Assembly (NCBI RefSeq): GCF_025642745.1
Contig: NZ_JANZKP010000026.1
Span: 1 to 48,112 of the forward strand
Direction of reading: 5' to 3'
Source of the DNA: Cellulomonas sp. RIT-PI-Y
GTDB taxonomy: Bacteria > Actinomycetota > Actinomycetes > Actinomycetales > Cellulomonadaceae
DNA: 48,112 bases
Shown: positions 41,165 through 48,112 of the stretch, piece after piece
Position numbering within the stretch: position 1 is the first letter of the stretch
How the letters are laid out: every line of letters starts with the position of its first letter
Translations under genes and position numbers: made by a program
The notes under the pieces: generated by a model
What the model was told of the DNA's origin: nothing
Seen by the model: the letters and a program-made list of their open reading frames with translations, nothing else
Database searches by the model: none

Positions 41165-42403
41165 ATGGATCCCGACCCACGTCCCGGTACCGACTGGCGG
41201 CGGGTCGCCGCGCTGGTGTTCGCGATCGCCTGGGGCGGGAACGAGTTCACGCCGCTGCTGGTGATGTACCGCGAGGTCGGCGACTACAGCGCGCTGACCG
41301 TGAACGTGCTGCTCGGTGCCTACGTGCTCGGGATCATCCCGGCGCTGCTGATCGGCGGGCCGCTGTCCGACCGGTTCGGACGGCGACGACTGCTGGTGCC
41401 GGCCGCGCCGATCGGGATCGTAGGCTCGCTGATCCTGGCCGCCGGGCCGTCGTCCGTGGCCATGCTGTCCGCCGGGCGGGTGCTGTCCGGGGTCGCGCTC
41501 GGGTTGGCGATGGCGGTCGGCACCACCTGGATCACCGAGCTGTCCGGAGCCGGTACGGGTGCGCGACGCGCGTCGCTGGCGCTGACCCTGGGTTTCCTGA
41601 TCGGGGCCGGGATCGCCGGGGCGTTGGCGCAGTGGGGTCCGTGGCGCACCGCGCTGCCGTACCTCCTGCACGCCGTGGTGACGGCGGTGACCTGGGTGCT
41701 GGTACGCCGGGTGCCGGAGACGCATCCGCGGGCCACCGTGCCGGGCCGGCTGCGGGACGATCTGCGGATCCCGACACTCGGGCACCGACGGTTCTGGTGG
41801 GTCGTGGTGCCGCTGGCGCCGTGGGTGTTCGGCGCGGTCGGGTCGGCGTACGCGGTGCTGCCGGGGCTGATGCGGGAGCACTCGGGCGGGATGCCGGTGG
41901 CGTTCTCCGCTCTGCTGACCGTGATCACGCTGGGCTGCGGGTTCGGCATCCAGTCGGTGGGCCGGGCGATCGACACCCGGCACTCCGCACGGGCGTCGGT
42001 GCTGGCGCTGGTGCTGATCGTGGTCGGGCTGTCGCTGGCCGCGTGGGCCGCGTCGACGCTCTCGCTGCCGATCGTGGTGGTGGCGGCGGCGGTGCTGGGC
42101 TGCGGGTACGGGATCGCGCTGGTCGCCGGGCTGTCCGAGGTCCAGCGGATCGCCGGGCCCGACGACCTGGCCGGACTGACCGCGGTCTACTACTCGCTGG
42201 CGTACACCGGCTTCTTCGTGCCCGCGCTGCTGTCCTGGCTGTCCGGGCGGTGGGCGTACCCGGTGATGTTCGGCGGGGGCGTGGTGCTGGCCGTGGTGGC
42301 GCTGGTCGTGGTGGCCTGCGGATGGCGGGCCCACCTGCCGACCGGGGCGTCATCGCCGGCGTTGCAAGAAGTTGCGCAACCGGGTGACAAGGCCGCGGTC
42401 TAG
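41165..42403 (+). CDS. MFS transporter
   Basis: A 412-residue transporter with twelve hydrophobic segments. The signature between spans 2 and 3 is GGPLSDRFGRRRLLVP, and the arginine-rich loop is diagnostic of the superfamily. VPETHPRATVPG lies in the central loop. The substrate cannot be told. AGGAG precedes ATG 41165; an ATG 16 codons upstream lacks one. The last codons overlap a GTTGCGCAAC operator that probably belongs to the amylase gene. Confidence 0.88.
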   Translation: MDPDPRPGTDWRRVAALVFAIAWGGNEFTPLLVMYREVGDYSALTVNVLLGAYVLGIIPALLIGGPLSDRFGRRRLLVPAAPIGIVGSLILAAGPSSVAMLSAGRVLSGVALGLAMAVGTTWITELSGAGTGARRASLALTLGFLIGAGIAGALAQWGPWRTALPYLLHAVVTAVTWVLVRRVPETHPRATVPGRLRDDLRIPTLGHRRFWWVVVPLAPWVFGAVGSAYAVLPGLMREHSGGMPVAFSALLTVITLGCGFGIQSVGRAIDTRHSARASVLALVLIVVGLSLAAWAASTLSLPIVVVAAAVLGCGYGIALVAGLSEVQRIAGPDDLAGLTAVYYSLAYTGFFVPALLSWLSGRWAYPVMFGGGVVLAVVALVVVACGWRAHLPTGASSPALQEVAQPGDKAAV

Positions 42404-42442
42404 CCGCTAGCTTGTTGCGCAACGTTCTGCAAGGTCTTGCAG
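42361..42442 (+). promoter_or_regulatory. Operator array before the alpha-amylase gene
   Basis: Two identical perfect 10-bp palindromes GTTGCGCAAC lie at 42371-42380 and 42414-42423, 43 bp apart (about four helical turns). A third, CTGCAAG-GT-CTTGCAG, is at 42427-42442. GTTGCAAG at 42361 is a further half-site. Central CG palindromes and CTTGCAG repeats are typical of LacI-family maltose regulators (MalR/Reg1-like) in actinobacteria; assignment to that family is inference. Confidence 0.72.
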
Positions 42443-42510
42443 GGCGGTGCGCCCCGGCGACGATGCCCGGGCGTGGGTCGTGCCCACGGGCACCGACGAA
42501 AGCAGGGGCA

Positions 42511-44250
42511 ATGAAGCTCGCTCGACGATTCAGACCTGCCGCACTGCTGGCGACCGCCGGCCTCGTCCTCACCGCGCTGACCGGGGTCGCGGCCCCGGCC
42601 ACCGCCACGGCGCCGGAGCACGGCGACGGCGACGTCATCCTCAACCTGTTCCAGTGGACCTGGGACTCGGTCGCCGCCGAGTGCACCAGCACCATCGGTC
42701 CGGCCGGGTTCGGCTACGTCCAGGTGTCACCGCCGCAGGAGTCCATCCAGGGCACCGCCTGGTGGACGTCCTACCAGCCGGTCAGCTACAAGATCGAGTC
42801 CAAGCTCGGCACCCGGGCCGAGTTCGCCGCCATGGTCCAGACCTGCGAGGCGGCGGGTGTCGGCGTCATCGCGGACGCGGTGATCAACCACACCACCGGC
42901 GCCGACGGCGGCTCCGGGATCGGGGTGGCCGGGTCGTCCTACGGCGTGGACTCCTTCCCCGGCATCTACAGCGCGGCCGACTTCAACGACTGCCGCACCA
43001 ACATCAGCAACTACAACGACCGGTACCAGGTGCAGAACTGCCGACTGGTCTCGCTGCAGGACCTGCGCACCGGGTCCGAGTACGTGCGCGGAGTGATCGC
43101 GGCCTACCTGAACGACCTGATCTCGCTCGGGGTGTCCGGCTTCCGGATCGACGCGGCCAAGCACATCCCCGCCGCCGACCTGGCCGCGATCAAGGCCAAG
43201 CTCTCCGACCCGGACGTCTACTGGGTCCAGGAGGTCATCGGCGCGGCGGGGGAGCCGATCACCGAATCCGAGTACGTCGGCACCGGTGACGTGCACGAGT
43301 TCGATTACGCGCGCACGCTCAAGTCGCGGTTCGACGGCCAGATCTCCCAGCTGAGCACGATCGCCAACGGCCTGCTGCCGTCGGCCCAGGCCGGGGTGTT
43401 CGTCGACAACCACGACACCGAACGCAACGGCGAGACCATGAACCAGAGCTGGGGGGCGAAGTACATCCTGGCCAACACGTTCATGCTCTCCTACCCCTAC
43501 GGATCGCCGTCGGTCTACTCCGGTTACCGGTACACGAACACCGACGCCGGTGCGCCCGGTGCGACCGCCACCTCGGTGCCCGACGCGAACTGCGCGTCCT
43601 CGTCCTGGACCTGCACCCAGCGCTGGACCGAGATCGCCGGGATGGTCGGCTTCCACAACCAGGTGGACGGCACCGCCCTCACCAACTGGTGGGACGACGG
43701 CGCCAACCACATCGCCTACGGGCGGGGGAACCAGGGGTACGTCACGATCAACAACGGCGCCTCCGCGGTGACCCGGATGTACCAGACCTCGCTGCCCGCC
43801 GGCACGTACTGCGACGTGGTGGCCTCCGACGACTGCTCGGTGTCCTACGCCGTCAGCTCCTCGGGGACCTTCACCGCCACCGTGCCCGCCTACGGCGCCC
43901 TGGCGCTGCACGTCGGCGCCACCACTACCGGCGGTGCCAACCCCGGCACGCCGTCGCAGTCCCAGGTGGCGTTCGCGGTGAACGCCAGCACGGTCTGGGG
44001 GCAGAACGTGTACGCGGTCGGGAACATCCCCGCCCTCGGCAACTGGACCCCCAGCGCCGGGTTCGCGCTGTCCTCCGCCAGCTACCCGGTGTGGACCGGC
44101 ACGCTCAGCCTGCCCGCCGGGACTAGCTTCGAGTACAAGTACGTGAAGCTCGACGGCTCCGGCACCGTGGTCTGGGAGTCCGGGGCGAACCGGACCGCCA
44201 CGGTCGGCAGTTCCGGGACCGTCACGCTGAACGACACCTGGCGGTCGTGA
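42511..44250 (+). CDS. Secreted alpha-amylase, GH13 with C-terminal CBM20
   Basis: A 579-residue exported starch hydrolase. Residues 1 to about 35 are a Sec signal peptide (MKLARRFRPAALLATAGLVL, then an A-x-A-like end). The GH13 barrel has DAVINHTTG, GFRIDAAKHI with nucleophile D214, YWVQEVIG with acid E241 and FVDNHDTERN with D302. A beta-sandwich follows, then a TTTGGANPGTPSQ linker near 471-484. The starch-binding CBM20 domain fills about 485-579 (VYAVGNIPALGNWTPSAGFAL). AGGGG precedes ATG 42511; the frame opens 33 codons earlier over the operators. It resembles Streptomyces-type amylases. Confidence 0.95.
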   Translation: MKLARRFRPAALLATAGLVLTALTGVAAPATATAPEHGDGDVILNLFQWTWDSVAAECTSTIGPAGFGYVQVSPPQESIQGTAWWTSYQPVSYKIESKLGTRAEFAAMVQTCEAAGVGVIADAVINHTTGADGGSGIGVAGSSYGVDSFPGIYSAADFNDCRTNISNYNDRYQVQNCRLVSLQDLRTGSEYVRGVIAAYLNDLISLGVSGFRIDAAKHIPAADLAAIKAKLSDPDVYWVQEVIGAAGEPITESEYVGTGDVHEFDYARTLKSRFDGQISQLSTIANGLLPSAQAGVFVDNHDTERNGETMNQSWGAKYILANTFMLSYPYGSPSVYSGYRYTNTDAGAPGATATSVPDANCASSSWTCTQRWTEIAGMVGFHNQVDGTALTNWWDDGANHIAYGRGNQGYVTINNGASAVTRMYQTSLPAGTYCDVVASDDCSVSYAVSSSGTFTATVPAYGALALHVGATTTGGANPGTPSQSQVAFAVNASTVWGQNVYAVGNIPALGNWTPSAGFALSSASYPVWTGTLSLPAGTSFEYKYVKLDGSGTVVWESGANRTATVGSSGTVTLNDTWRS

Positions 44251-44268
44251 CGGGGTGAGGCCCTGTGG

Positions 44269-44293
44269 CCGGCCCCGCACGGTGCGGGGCCGG
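44269..44293 (+). terminator. Terminator after the amylase gene
   Basis: CCGGCCCCGCAC and GTGCGGGGCCGG form an 11-12 bp stem around a 1-3 nt loop, 19 nt after the stop. No U-tract. Confidence 0.8.
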
Positions 44294-44359
44294 TCGCAGT
44301 GGTGCTGGTCACGGTCGACGCGTCGCGGCTCGGATGCGGGGGTTCGGGTCGTCGTGGGG

Positions 44360-44365
44360 TAGTCT
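44360..44365 (+). promoter_or_regulatory. Putative -10 element of tRNA-Pro
   Basis: TAGTCT lies 25 nt before the tRNA 5' end. The -35 element is not clear. Confidence 0.4.
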
Positions 44366-44389
44366 GGGCGCGGCCCTTTCGGGGGCCAT

Positions 44390-44463
<74 letters not shown>

Positions 44464-44468
44464 CCGAG

Positions 44469-44500
44469 AAGTCCCGGAAACTCAAGGGTTTCCGGGACTT
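44469..44500 (+). terminator. Terminator of tRNA-Pro
   Basis: A 13-bp stem (44469-44481 with 44488-44500, 6-nt loop) starts 5 nt after the tRNA and is followed by a short run of T. It is the only terminator here with a partial U-tract. Confidence 0.85.
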
Positions 44501-44713
44501 TTCCGTAGCTGGATGTGATCGGTCGTCGACGCCCCATCACGTCGTCCCCCTGGGCGGCGTCGGACGCTCGTCTGTGGATGGTCGGACCGCCTCGGCCCCG
44601 CTTCCCTGCGCTCGGGGACCACGATGGGGACCAGAACGCCTGCGAGGCCGCTCGCGCACGCACGGGCGCGGATGACAGGTACGTGGCTCAGCGACCGCGC
44701 CCGGTTACCGCCC
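44501..44713. other. No gene seen between the tRNA terminator and the kinase gene
   Basis: Short frames cross this stretch, but none has a ribosome site, a -10 or recognisable protein text. I see no repeat of the tRNA 3' end that would mark an attachment site. Confidence 0.5.
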
Positions 44714-45151
44714 TCAGAGCAGCGCTTCGATCGCGTCGGTCAGCTCGCCGACCGGCAGGCGCCCGTCGAGCTCGACAGTCGCCCCTCGCCGCAGCAGAGG
44801 TTCGACGTCCACCACATACTGCCGGATCTCGGCCTGCTGGTCCGCCGAGCGCCCGTACGGGTTGTTCGTCCGGGTCGCGACACGCTCGATCAGCACCTCG
44901 ACAGGAGCGCTCAGCAGCACCACATGGTCGAACCGGTCATAGAAGCGGCCCTGGTTCGCGACCGTTCCCGAGACCACCACGTCATCGTGACGACCCAGAA
45001 GCTCGCTCATCCGATCCTCGTCCCACACCGAGCCGGGCAACGTCCACCCGTCGTCGTCGGTGTCAACGGTCAGACGCCCACGCCGAGCGAGCTCCTCCAG
45101 CAGAGTCGACTTCCCGGCGCCCGACATGCCAGTGAGAAGGACGCGAGCCAT
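44714..45151 (-). CDS. Small P-loop kinase-like ATPase
   Basis: A 145-residue P-loop protein like shikimate/gluconate-kinase-type NMP kinases. The P-loop is LLTGMSGAGKSTLLEEL. DTDDDGW at the second strand is a Walker-B-like acidic site. VVVSGTVANQGRFYDRFDHVVLLSAP is the core sheet, followed by RTNNPYGRSADQQAEI as a lid with arginines. The substrate is unknown. The second of two adjacent ATGs fits a TAGGCT -10 by 6 nt on the minus strand (leaderless). It lies just after tRNA-Pro and apart from core operons. Confidence 0.85.
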   Translation of the reverse strand: MARVLLTGMSGAGKSTLLEELARRGRLTVDTDDDGWTLPGSVWDEDRMSELLGRHDDVVVSGTVANQGRFYDRFDHVVLLSAPVEVLIERVATRTNNPYGRSADQQAEIRQYVVDVEPLLRRGATVELDGRLPVGELTDAIEALL

Positions 45152-45157
45152 CATCCA

Positions 45158-45163
45158 AGCCTA
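45158..45163 (-). promoter_or_regulatory. Leaderless -10 element of the kinase gene
   Basis: TAGGCT on the minus strand ends 6 nt before ATG 45151. This spacing excludes the ATG at 45154 as the leaderless start. Confidence 0.55.
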
Positions 45164-45545
45164 CGCAGCCGCGAGTCGGACCACATGAGCATGAGCCCTG
45201 CACCAGCAACACCACCCCAGGGCGGCGTCATGGAGCAGGCGCGTCCGGCCCTGCGACGCCCACCTGACGCCGGAGGAGTGGGCGGAGTCCTCCGACACGA
45301 GGAGGCCCGCGTCGTTCGCTGTGGGCTTCACTCTCCTCTCCCGACGTTCCGCGGGAGTCCGGCACAGGGTGACCGCGCGGTGCTTCGAGCGCCGGGGGAC
45401 CGCCCGGGCGCGGCCGTCCCGAGTGCCGGAGCGTGGTCGGGCCGCTCTGCCGAAGGTCCCGGCCGGGCGGACGCGGCGGCTCACCGGGGCGGCCGGAGCC
45501 GGCCTGTGCCGACATCTCAGGGGAGGGGGAGGCGGTACGAGCTGG
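45164..45545. other. Gene-free stretch, possible remnant of a coding region
   Basis: About 380 nt lie between the kinase promoter and the reductase stop. No intact gene is supported. Plus-strand codons around 45257-45320 read CDAHLTPEEWAESSDT, which looks protein-like, but the frame has no convincing start and goes on into low-quality Arg/Gly-rich text. A decayed gene is possible, not shown. Confidence 0.35.
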
Positions 45546-46457
45546 TCAGGACAGATGCGGCTCGAGCAGGGCGGAGAGCTCGGGCGTCGGCGAGTTGTCG
45601 AGTGAGTCGACCGCGCGTGCGCAGACGAGCGGGAACTCGTCGTCGCGGCTCGCGCGGGTGTGCGGTGCGAGGGCGATCGTGCCGACCGGCCCGCGCAGAG
45701 CGCGGCGCCAATAGGCGGCGGCGAACCAGCGCGGCATGCGCAGGAACAGCACCCGCAAAGCGGGGGGCCTGACCTCGATGCCCTGGGAATCGAGCGCGGT
45801 GAACCCCTCATGCACGGCCGAGACGACATGGCGTAACGCGGTCACGTCGCGTGCGAGCGCAGCGGCATCGCCGTCACAGGCGAGGATCCCGGCACCGAAG
45901 CACGCGACGAAGACCTCGTGGGTGGCGAGCCAGGCGGGCATGTCGTCGTCCAACGTCGTGCGCATCCCGGTCGAGGCGATGGCCTCCCGCACGGTCTCCG
46001 CGCGCGGGGCGGCGGCATCGATCGTCGTCGGCTGAGCACCGATCTCGACGTAGTCGACCGTTCCGTCGTCGTGGATCAGCCCGCCGATGCCGGGGAACGC
46101 CAGCACAGTGCGCTCCGCCCCCACCCGCGACACGACCTCGGCCGCTCGCGAGCCCAGGTGCTGCAGGAACACCACCGTCGAGGCCGGGCACGTCACGAGC
46201 AGATCGAGGACGGGATCGAGCTGGGTGGCCCTGACGGCGACCACGACGAGGTCCGTCTCGGGCAGGGCGCCGTCCTCGGCCGCGAGCCTGACATCCGCCA
46301 CCACCACGCGATCCTCGGTCCGTACGCGCAGTCCGTCCTGCACGAGCGACGCCCGGCGACGCCCACGGGCCACGAGGTGGACCTCGTGCGCGGCCGCCGC
46401 CAGACGCGCCGCGTAGACCGATCCGATCACTCCGGCACCCACCACCACGATGCGCAT
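45546..46457 (-). CDS. Ketopantoate reductase PanE/ApbA-like
   Basis: A 303-residue NAD(P)-dependent reductase. MRIVVVGAGVIGSVYAARLAAA is the Rossmann fold. The ARGRR segment after strand 2 suits NADP. LVVVAVRATQLDPVLDLL and LAFPGIGGLIHDDG are family text. The C-terminal helical domain is less clear, and the usual active-site lysine motif (K-x-xxN) is not obvious, so substrate may differ from ketopantoate. ATG 46457 has TACGGT 7 nt upstream on the minus strand. The longer frame upstream runs through the TPP leader and is rejected. Confidence 0.82.
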   Translation of the reverse strand: MRIVVVGAGVIGSVYAARLAAAAHEVHLVARGRRRASLVQDGLRVRTEDRVVVADVRLAAEDGALPETDLVVVAVRATQLDPVLDLLVTCPASTVVFLQHLGSRAAEVVSRVGAERTVLAFPGIGGLIHDDGTVDYVEIGAQPTTIDAAAPRAETVREAIASTGMRTTLDDDMPAWLATHEVFVACFGAGILACDGDAAALARDVTALRHVVSAVHEGFTALDSQGIEVRPPALRVLFLRMPRWFAAAYWRRALRGPVGTIALAPHTRASRDDEFPLVCARAVDSLDNSPTPELSALLEPHLS

Positions 46458-46464
46458 GACGCCA

Positions 46465-46470
46465 ACCGTA
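46465..46470 (-). promoter_or_regulatory. Leaderless -10 element of the PanE-like gene
   Basis: TACGGT on the minus strand ends 7 nt before the ATG with no ribosome site. Confidence 0.55.
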
Positions 46471-46550
46471 GGCGCTCTCGACCTCGGCGAGCAGGTGCGG
46501 GCGATCGCGTCCTCTCGACCCTCGCGGCGACCGTGTTGTGGCCCTGCGGC

Positions 46551-46556
46551 TAGAGT
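46551..46556 (+). promoter_or_regulatory. Putative -10 element of the TPP leader
   Basis: TAGAGT lies about 10 nt before the first bases of the riboswitch, as expected for a transcript that begins with it. Confidence 0.5.
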
Positions 46557-46565
46557 GGGCGCCGA

Positions 46566-46657
46566 ACACACGGGAGCTCGGTGGACCGGGCTGAGAGGAA
46601 GCGTCGCACGCTTCGACCGTCGAACTTGATCTGGGTAATGCCAGCGCAGGGAGAGTG
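46566..46657 (+). promoter_or_regulatory. TPP (thiamine pyrophosphate) riboswitch
   Basis: All conserved blocks of the THI element are present: ACGGGAGCTCGG, GGGCTGAGAGG, GACCGTCGAACTTGATCTGG, then GTAATGCCAGCG and CAGGGAG. The variable P3 arm AAGCGTCGCACGCTT is a clean hairpin. With TPP bound it should turn off the thiamine uptake genes that follow. Confidence 0.95.
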
Positions 46658-46755
46658 TGAGCCGATGCTCGATCGTCGCCGCCGTCCGGCGGAGCGACCC
46701 CGGACCACCGGGACGTCTTCCGTGCTGCCCGACCGGACCTGATCGGCCTCTCCGC

Positions 46756-46772
46756 ACCCGTCGAGGACGGGT
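46756..46772 (+). promoter_or_regulatory. Small hairpin in the TPP expression platform
   Basis: ACCCGTC-GAG-GACGGGT is a perfect 7-bp hairpin, 18 nt before the GGAAGG ribosome site (46791-46796). It may be part of a terminator or a ribosome-site switch. I could not define the competing pairing. Confidence 0.45.
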
Positions 46773-46806
46773 CCGCCCTCCGCACGTCGTGGAAGGCAGT
46801 GCAGTC

Positions 46807-47445
46807 ATGACCGCTTCGACCTCTCCGTCCGCTCCGAGTGCCGGACTCGATCACCGGGACCTCGGGATCGGCGCCCGGTTCACGGTCGCCGTGATGGCCG
46901 ACGACTACGCCGGGATCATCCTGGGCGCCCTCGCGGAGGCGGACGGCGCCGGGTTGGAGGTGGTGACCGACCCGGTCAGCACGCTGGTGCGGGGGCCGGA
47001 ACAGCGTGTGCTGGAGTACCTGCGGGACGTGATCGCGGGGGCGGCGCGGGGCGGGCGGCACGTGTCGGCATCGGTGCTGCTGTCCCGTGGCTGCCCGGGT
47101 GAGGTTACCTGCGCGACCACGCCGGAGCTGCTGGACCGCGCGGCCGAGGTCCCGGTGCTGGCGCCGACCGGCGTCCACGCGGCGGCGCACTGGTCGCTGT
47201 ACCCGCTGGACGACACCGGGCGACCCGGGCGGGCACCGGATCACCTCCGGGACATCTACGCCGCGATCGATCACGCGAAGGAGCTCGGGACCTACGTGCG
47301 GGGCGAGCACTACGCGACGCTGCTGGCGGGTGACCTGGCGGAGGTGCTGGCGACGGTGGCGGCCGGCTGGGTGCTGGTCGGCCGGGGTGTGCAGCACGTG
47401 ACCAGCCACGCGATCGTGTCGATCGCCAGTCCGACGGAGGCCTGA
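46807..47445 (+). CDS. ykoF: YkoF-like thiamine/HMP-binding protein
   Basis: A 212-residue protein of the YkoF family, a ferredoxin-like tandem domain that binds thiamine or its HMP part. RFTVAVMADDYAGIILGALAEAD opens the first domain, VSASVLLSRGCPGE is a central strand, and a second domain begins near GVHAAAHWSLYPLDD with YAAIDHAKELGTYVRGEHYATLLAGDLAEVL. There is no signal peptide. ATG 46807 has GGAAGG upstream; the earlier frame covers the leader. The permease gene starts 3 nt later, and the TPP riboswitch controls both. Confidence 0.9.
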   Translation: MTASTSPSAPSAGLDHRDLGIGARFTVAVMADDYAGIILGALAEADGAGLEVVTDPVSTLVRGPEQRVLEYLRDVIAGAARGGRHVSASVLLSRGCPGEVTCATTPELLDRAAEVPVLAPTGVHAAAHWSLYPLDDTGRPGRAPDHLRDIYAAIDHAKELGTYVRGEHYATLLAGDLAEVLATVAAGWVLVGRGVQHVTSHAIVSIASPTEA

Positions 47446-47448
47446 GCG

Positions 47449-48033
47449 GTGGCACGGGGCACGGCGTGGGCGATGAAGGACCTGATGCTGGTCGTGGTGC
47501 TCGGGGTGGTGTTCGGCTTCCTGTACTGGGTGCTGGTGCAGGGGTGGATCGCGCTGTCGGTGGCGACCGGACCGTTCGGCGATCTGACCCAGCACGTGCT
47601 GCTCGGCGGGTGGCTGCTGGTGGCACCGGTGGCGATCGCGATCGTGCGGCGGCCGTTCGCCGGGGTGGTGGCGGAGGTGCTCGCCTCGGTGATCGAGGTC
47701 GTGTTCCTCGGCTCCGCCGTGGGGCCGCTGCTGATCGTCGCCGCCGCGCTGCAGGGGCTGGGCAGCGAGCTGCCGTTCGCGCTGACCCGCTACCGGCGTT
47801 TCGGGTGGGCGGTGTACGCGGCGTCGGGCGCACTCGGTGCGGGGCTGGTGTTCTTCTTCTCCGCGTTCCGGTCCGGGTGGTACGGCAGCGATCTGCTGGC
47901 GATCCGGCTGGTGATCCAGGTGGTGTCCGGCGTCGTGCTCGGTGGCCTGTTGGCCAAGGTGCTGGTCGGTGGACTGGAGCGCACCGGAGTGCTGGCCGAT
48001 TTCGCGATCGGGCGGGCCGGGCGTGATGCGTGA
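47449..48033 (+). CDS. ykoE: YkoE-like ECF-type thiamine permease component
   Basis: A 194-residue membrane protein with about six spans, the substrate-capture (S) component of the YkoEDC importer for thiamine/HMP. MKDLMLVVVLGVVFGFLYWVLV is the first span, preceded by the basic MARGTAWA. ELPFALTRYRRFGW is a typical cytosolic loop of YkoE. The GTG start lies 3 nt after ykoF, and the ATPase gene overlaps its 3' end, so all are in one operon. Confidence 0.9.
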   Translation: MARGTAWAMKDLMLVVVLGVVFGFLYWVLVQGWIALSVATGPFGDLTQHVLLGGWLLVAPVAIAIVRRPFAGVVAEVLASVIEVVFLGSAVGPLLIVAAALQGLGSELPFALTRYRRFGWAVYAASGALGAGLVFFFSAFRSGWYGSDLLAIRLVIQVVSGVVLGGLLAKVLVGGLERTGVLADFAIGRAGRDA

Positions 48034-48112
48034 GCGGACCGGGGTGCCGTCGACCGTGCGGGACGCGGCGGCGGTCACCGGTGTCACCGTCCGGGCGCCG
48101 GGCGCCGGGGGC
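48026..48112 (+). CDS. YkoD-like ABC ATPase, N-terminal fragment (cut by window edge)
   Basis: Only 29 codons are present, without a stop. ATG 48026 overlaps the ykoE end by 8 nt; GTG 48023 in the same frame is possible. VTGVTVRAPGAGG is consistent with the first strand of an ABC ATPase, before its Walker A. The YkoD assignment rests on the operon order ykoF-ykoE-ykoD. Confidence 0.6.
   Translation, partial: MRERTGVPSTVRDAAAVTGVTVRAPGAGG

Noticed and set aside
45228..45515. A 95-codon minus-strand frame as a gene
   Set aside because: No ribosome site or -10 at a useful spacing, and its Arg/Pro/Gly-rich text resembles no protein I recognise.

Overview
This window is a very GC-rich stretch of an actinobacterial chromosome. 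The gene order uvrA - uvrC - rapZ - yvcK - whiA - gap - pgk - tpiA - secG - rbpA, followed by pgl - opcA - zwf - tal and ctaB, then xerD - parA - scpA - scpB - rluB - tyrA - cmk - plsC - der, is core Actinomycetia synteny. WhiA, RbpA and OpcA are actinobacterial proteins. A member of the Micrococcales close to Cellulomonadaceae is my best guess; the genus is not proven by the sequence.

Layout. 1-1781 (minus): a WXG100-like small protein, a type VII-type polymorphic toxin with a DUF4258-like C-terminus, and a cut-off downstream ORF that is the candidate immunity gene. 1943-9026: uvrB, a VOC protein, a yybP-ykoY (Mn2+) riboswitch driving two tandem TerC exporters, a YciI protein and an acyl-CoA dehydrogenase. 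8211-10318 (minus): two DUF4190-type membrane proteins carrying five copies of a four-cysteine extracytoplasmic motif. 10433-12885 (minus): an MBL hydrolase and a GH15 glucoamylase/trehalase. 12968-21432: uvrA with a LexA box, an OsmC protein, and uvrC-rapZ-yvcK-whiA. 21648-25546: glycolytic gap-pgk-tpiA, then secG-rbpA. 25623-29957 (minus): the oxidative pentose phosphate genes. 30269-39898: haem O synthase, then the xerD to der block for chromosome segregation, ribosome maturation and nucleotide or lipid metabolism. 39926-44250: an unknown membrane protein, an MFS exporter and a secreted alpha-amylase with CBM20 behind an array of palindromic operators. 44390-46457: tRNA-Pro(GGG), a small P-loop kinase, an undefined stretch and a PanE-like reductase. 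46551-48112: a TPP riboswitch and ykoF-ykoE-ykoD, a thiamine/HMP importer cut by the window edge.

Two expression habits run through the window. Many genes have a TANNNT-like -10 hexamer 6-7 nt before the start codon and no Shine-Dalgarno sequence, which fits leaderless transcripts. Within operons, genes repeatedly interlock through 4-nt ATGA or GTGA overlaps. I used both to choose starts. No CRISPR array, insertion sequence or prophage is visible.
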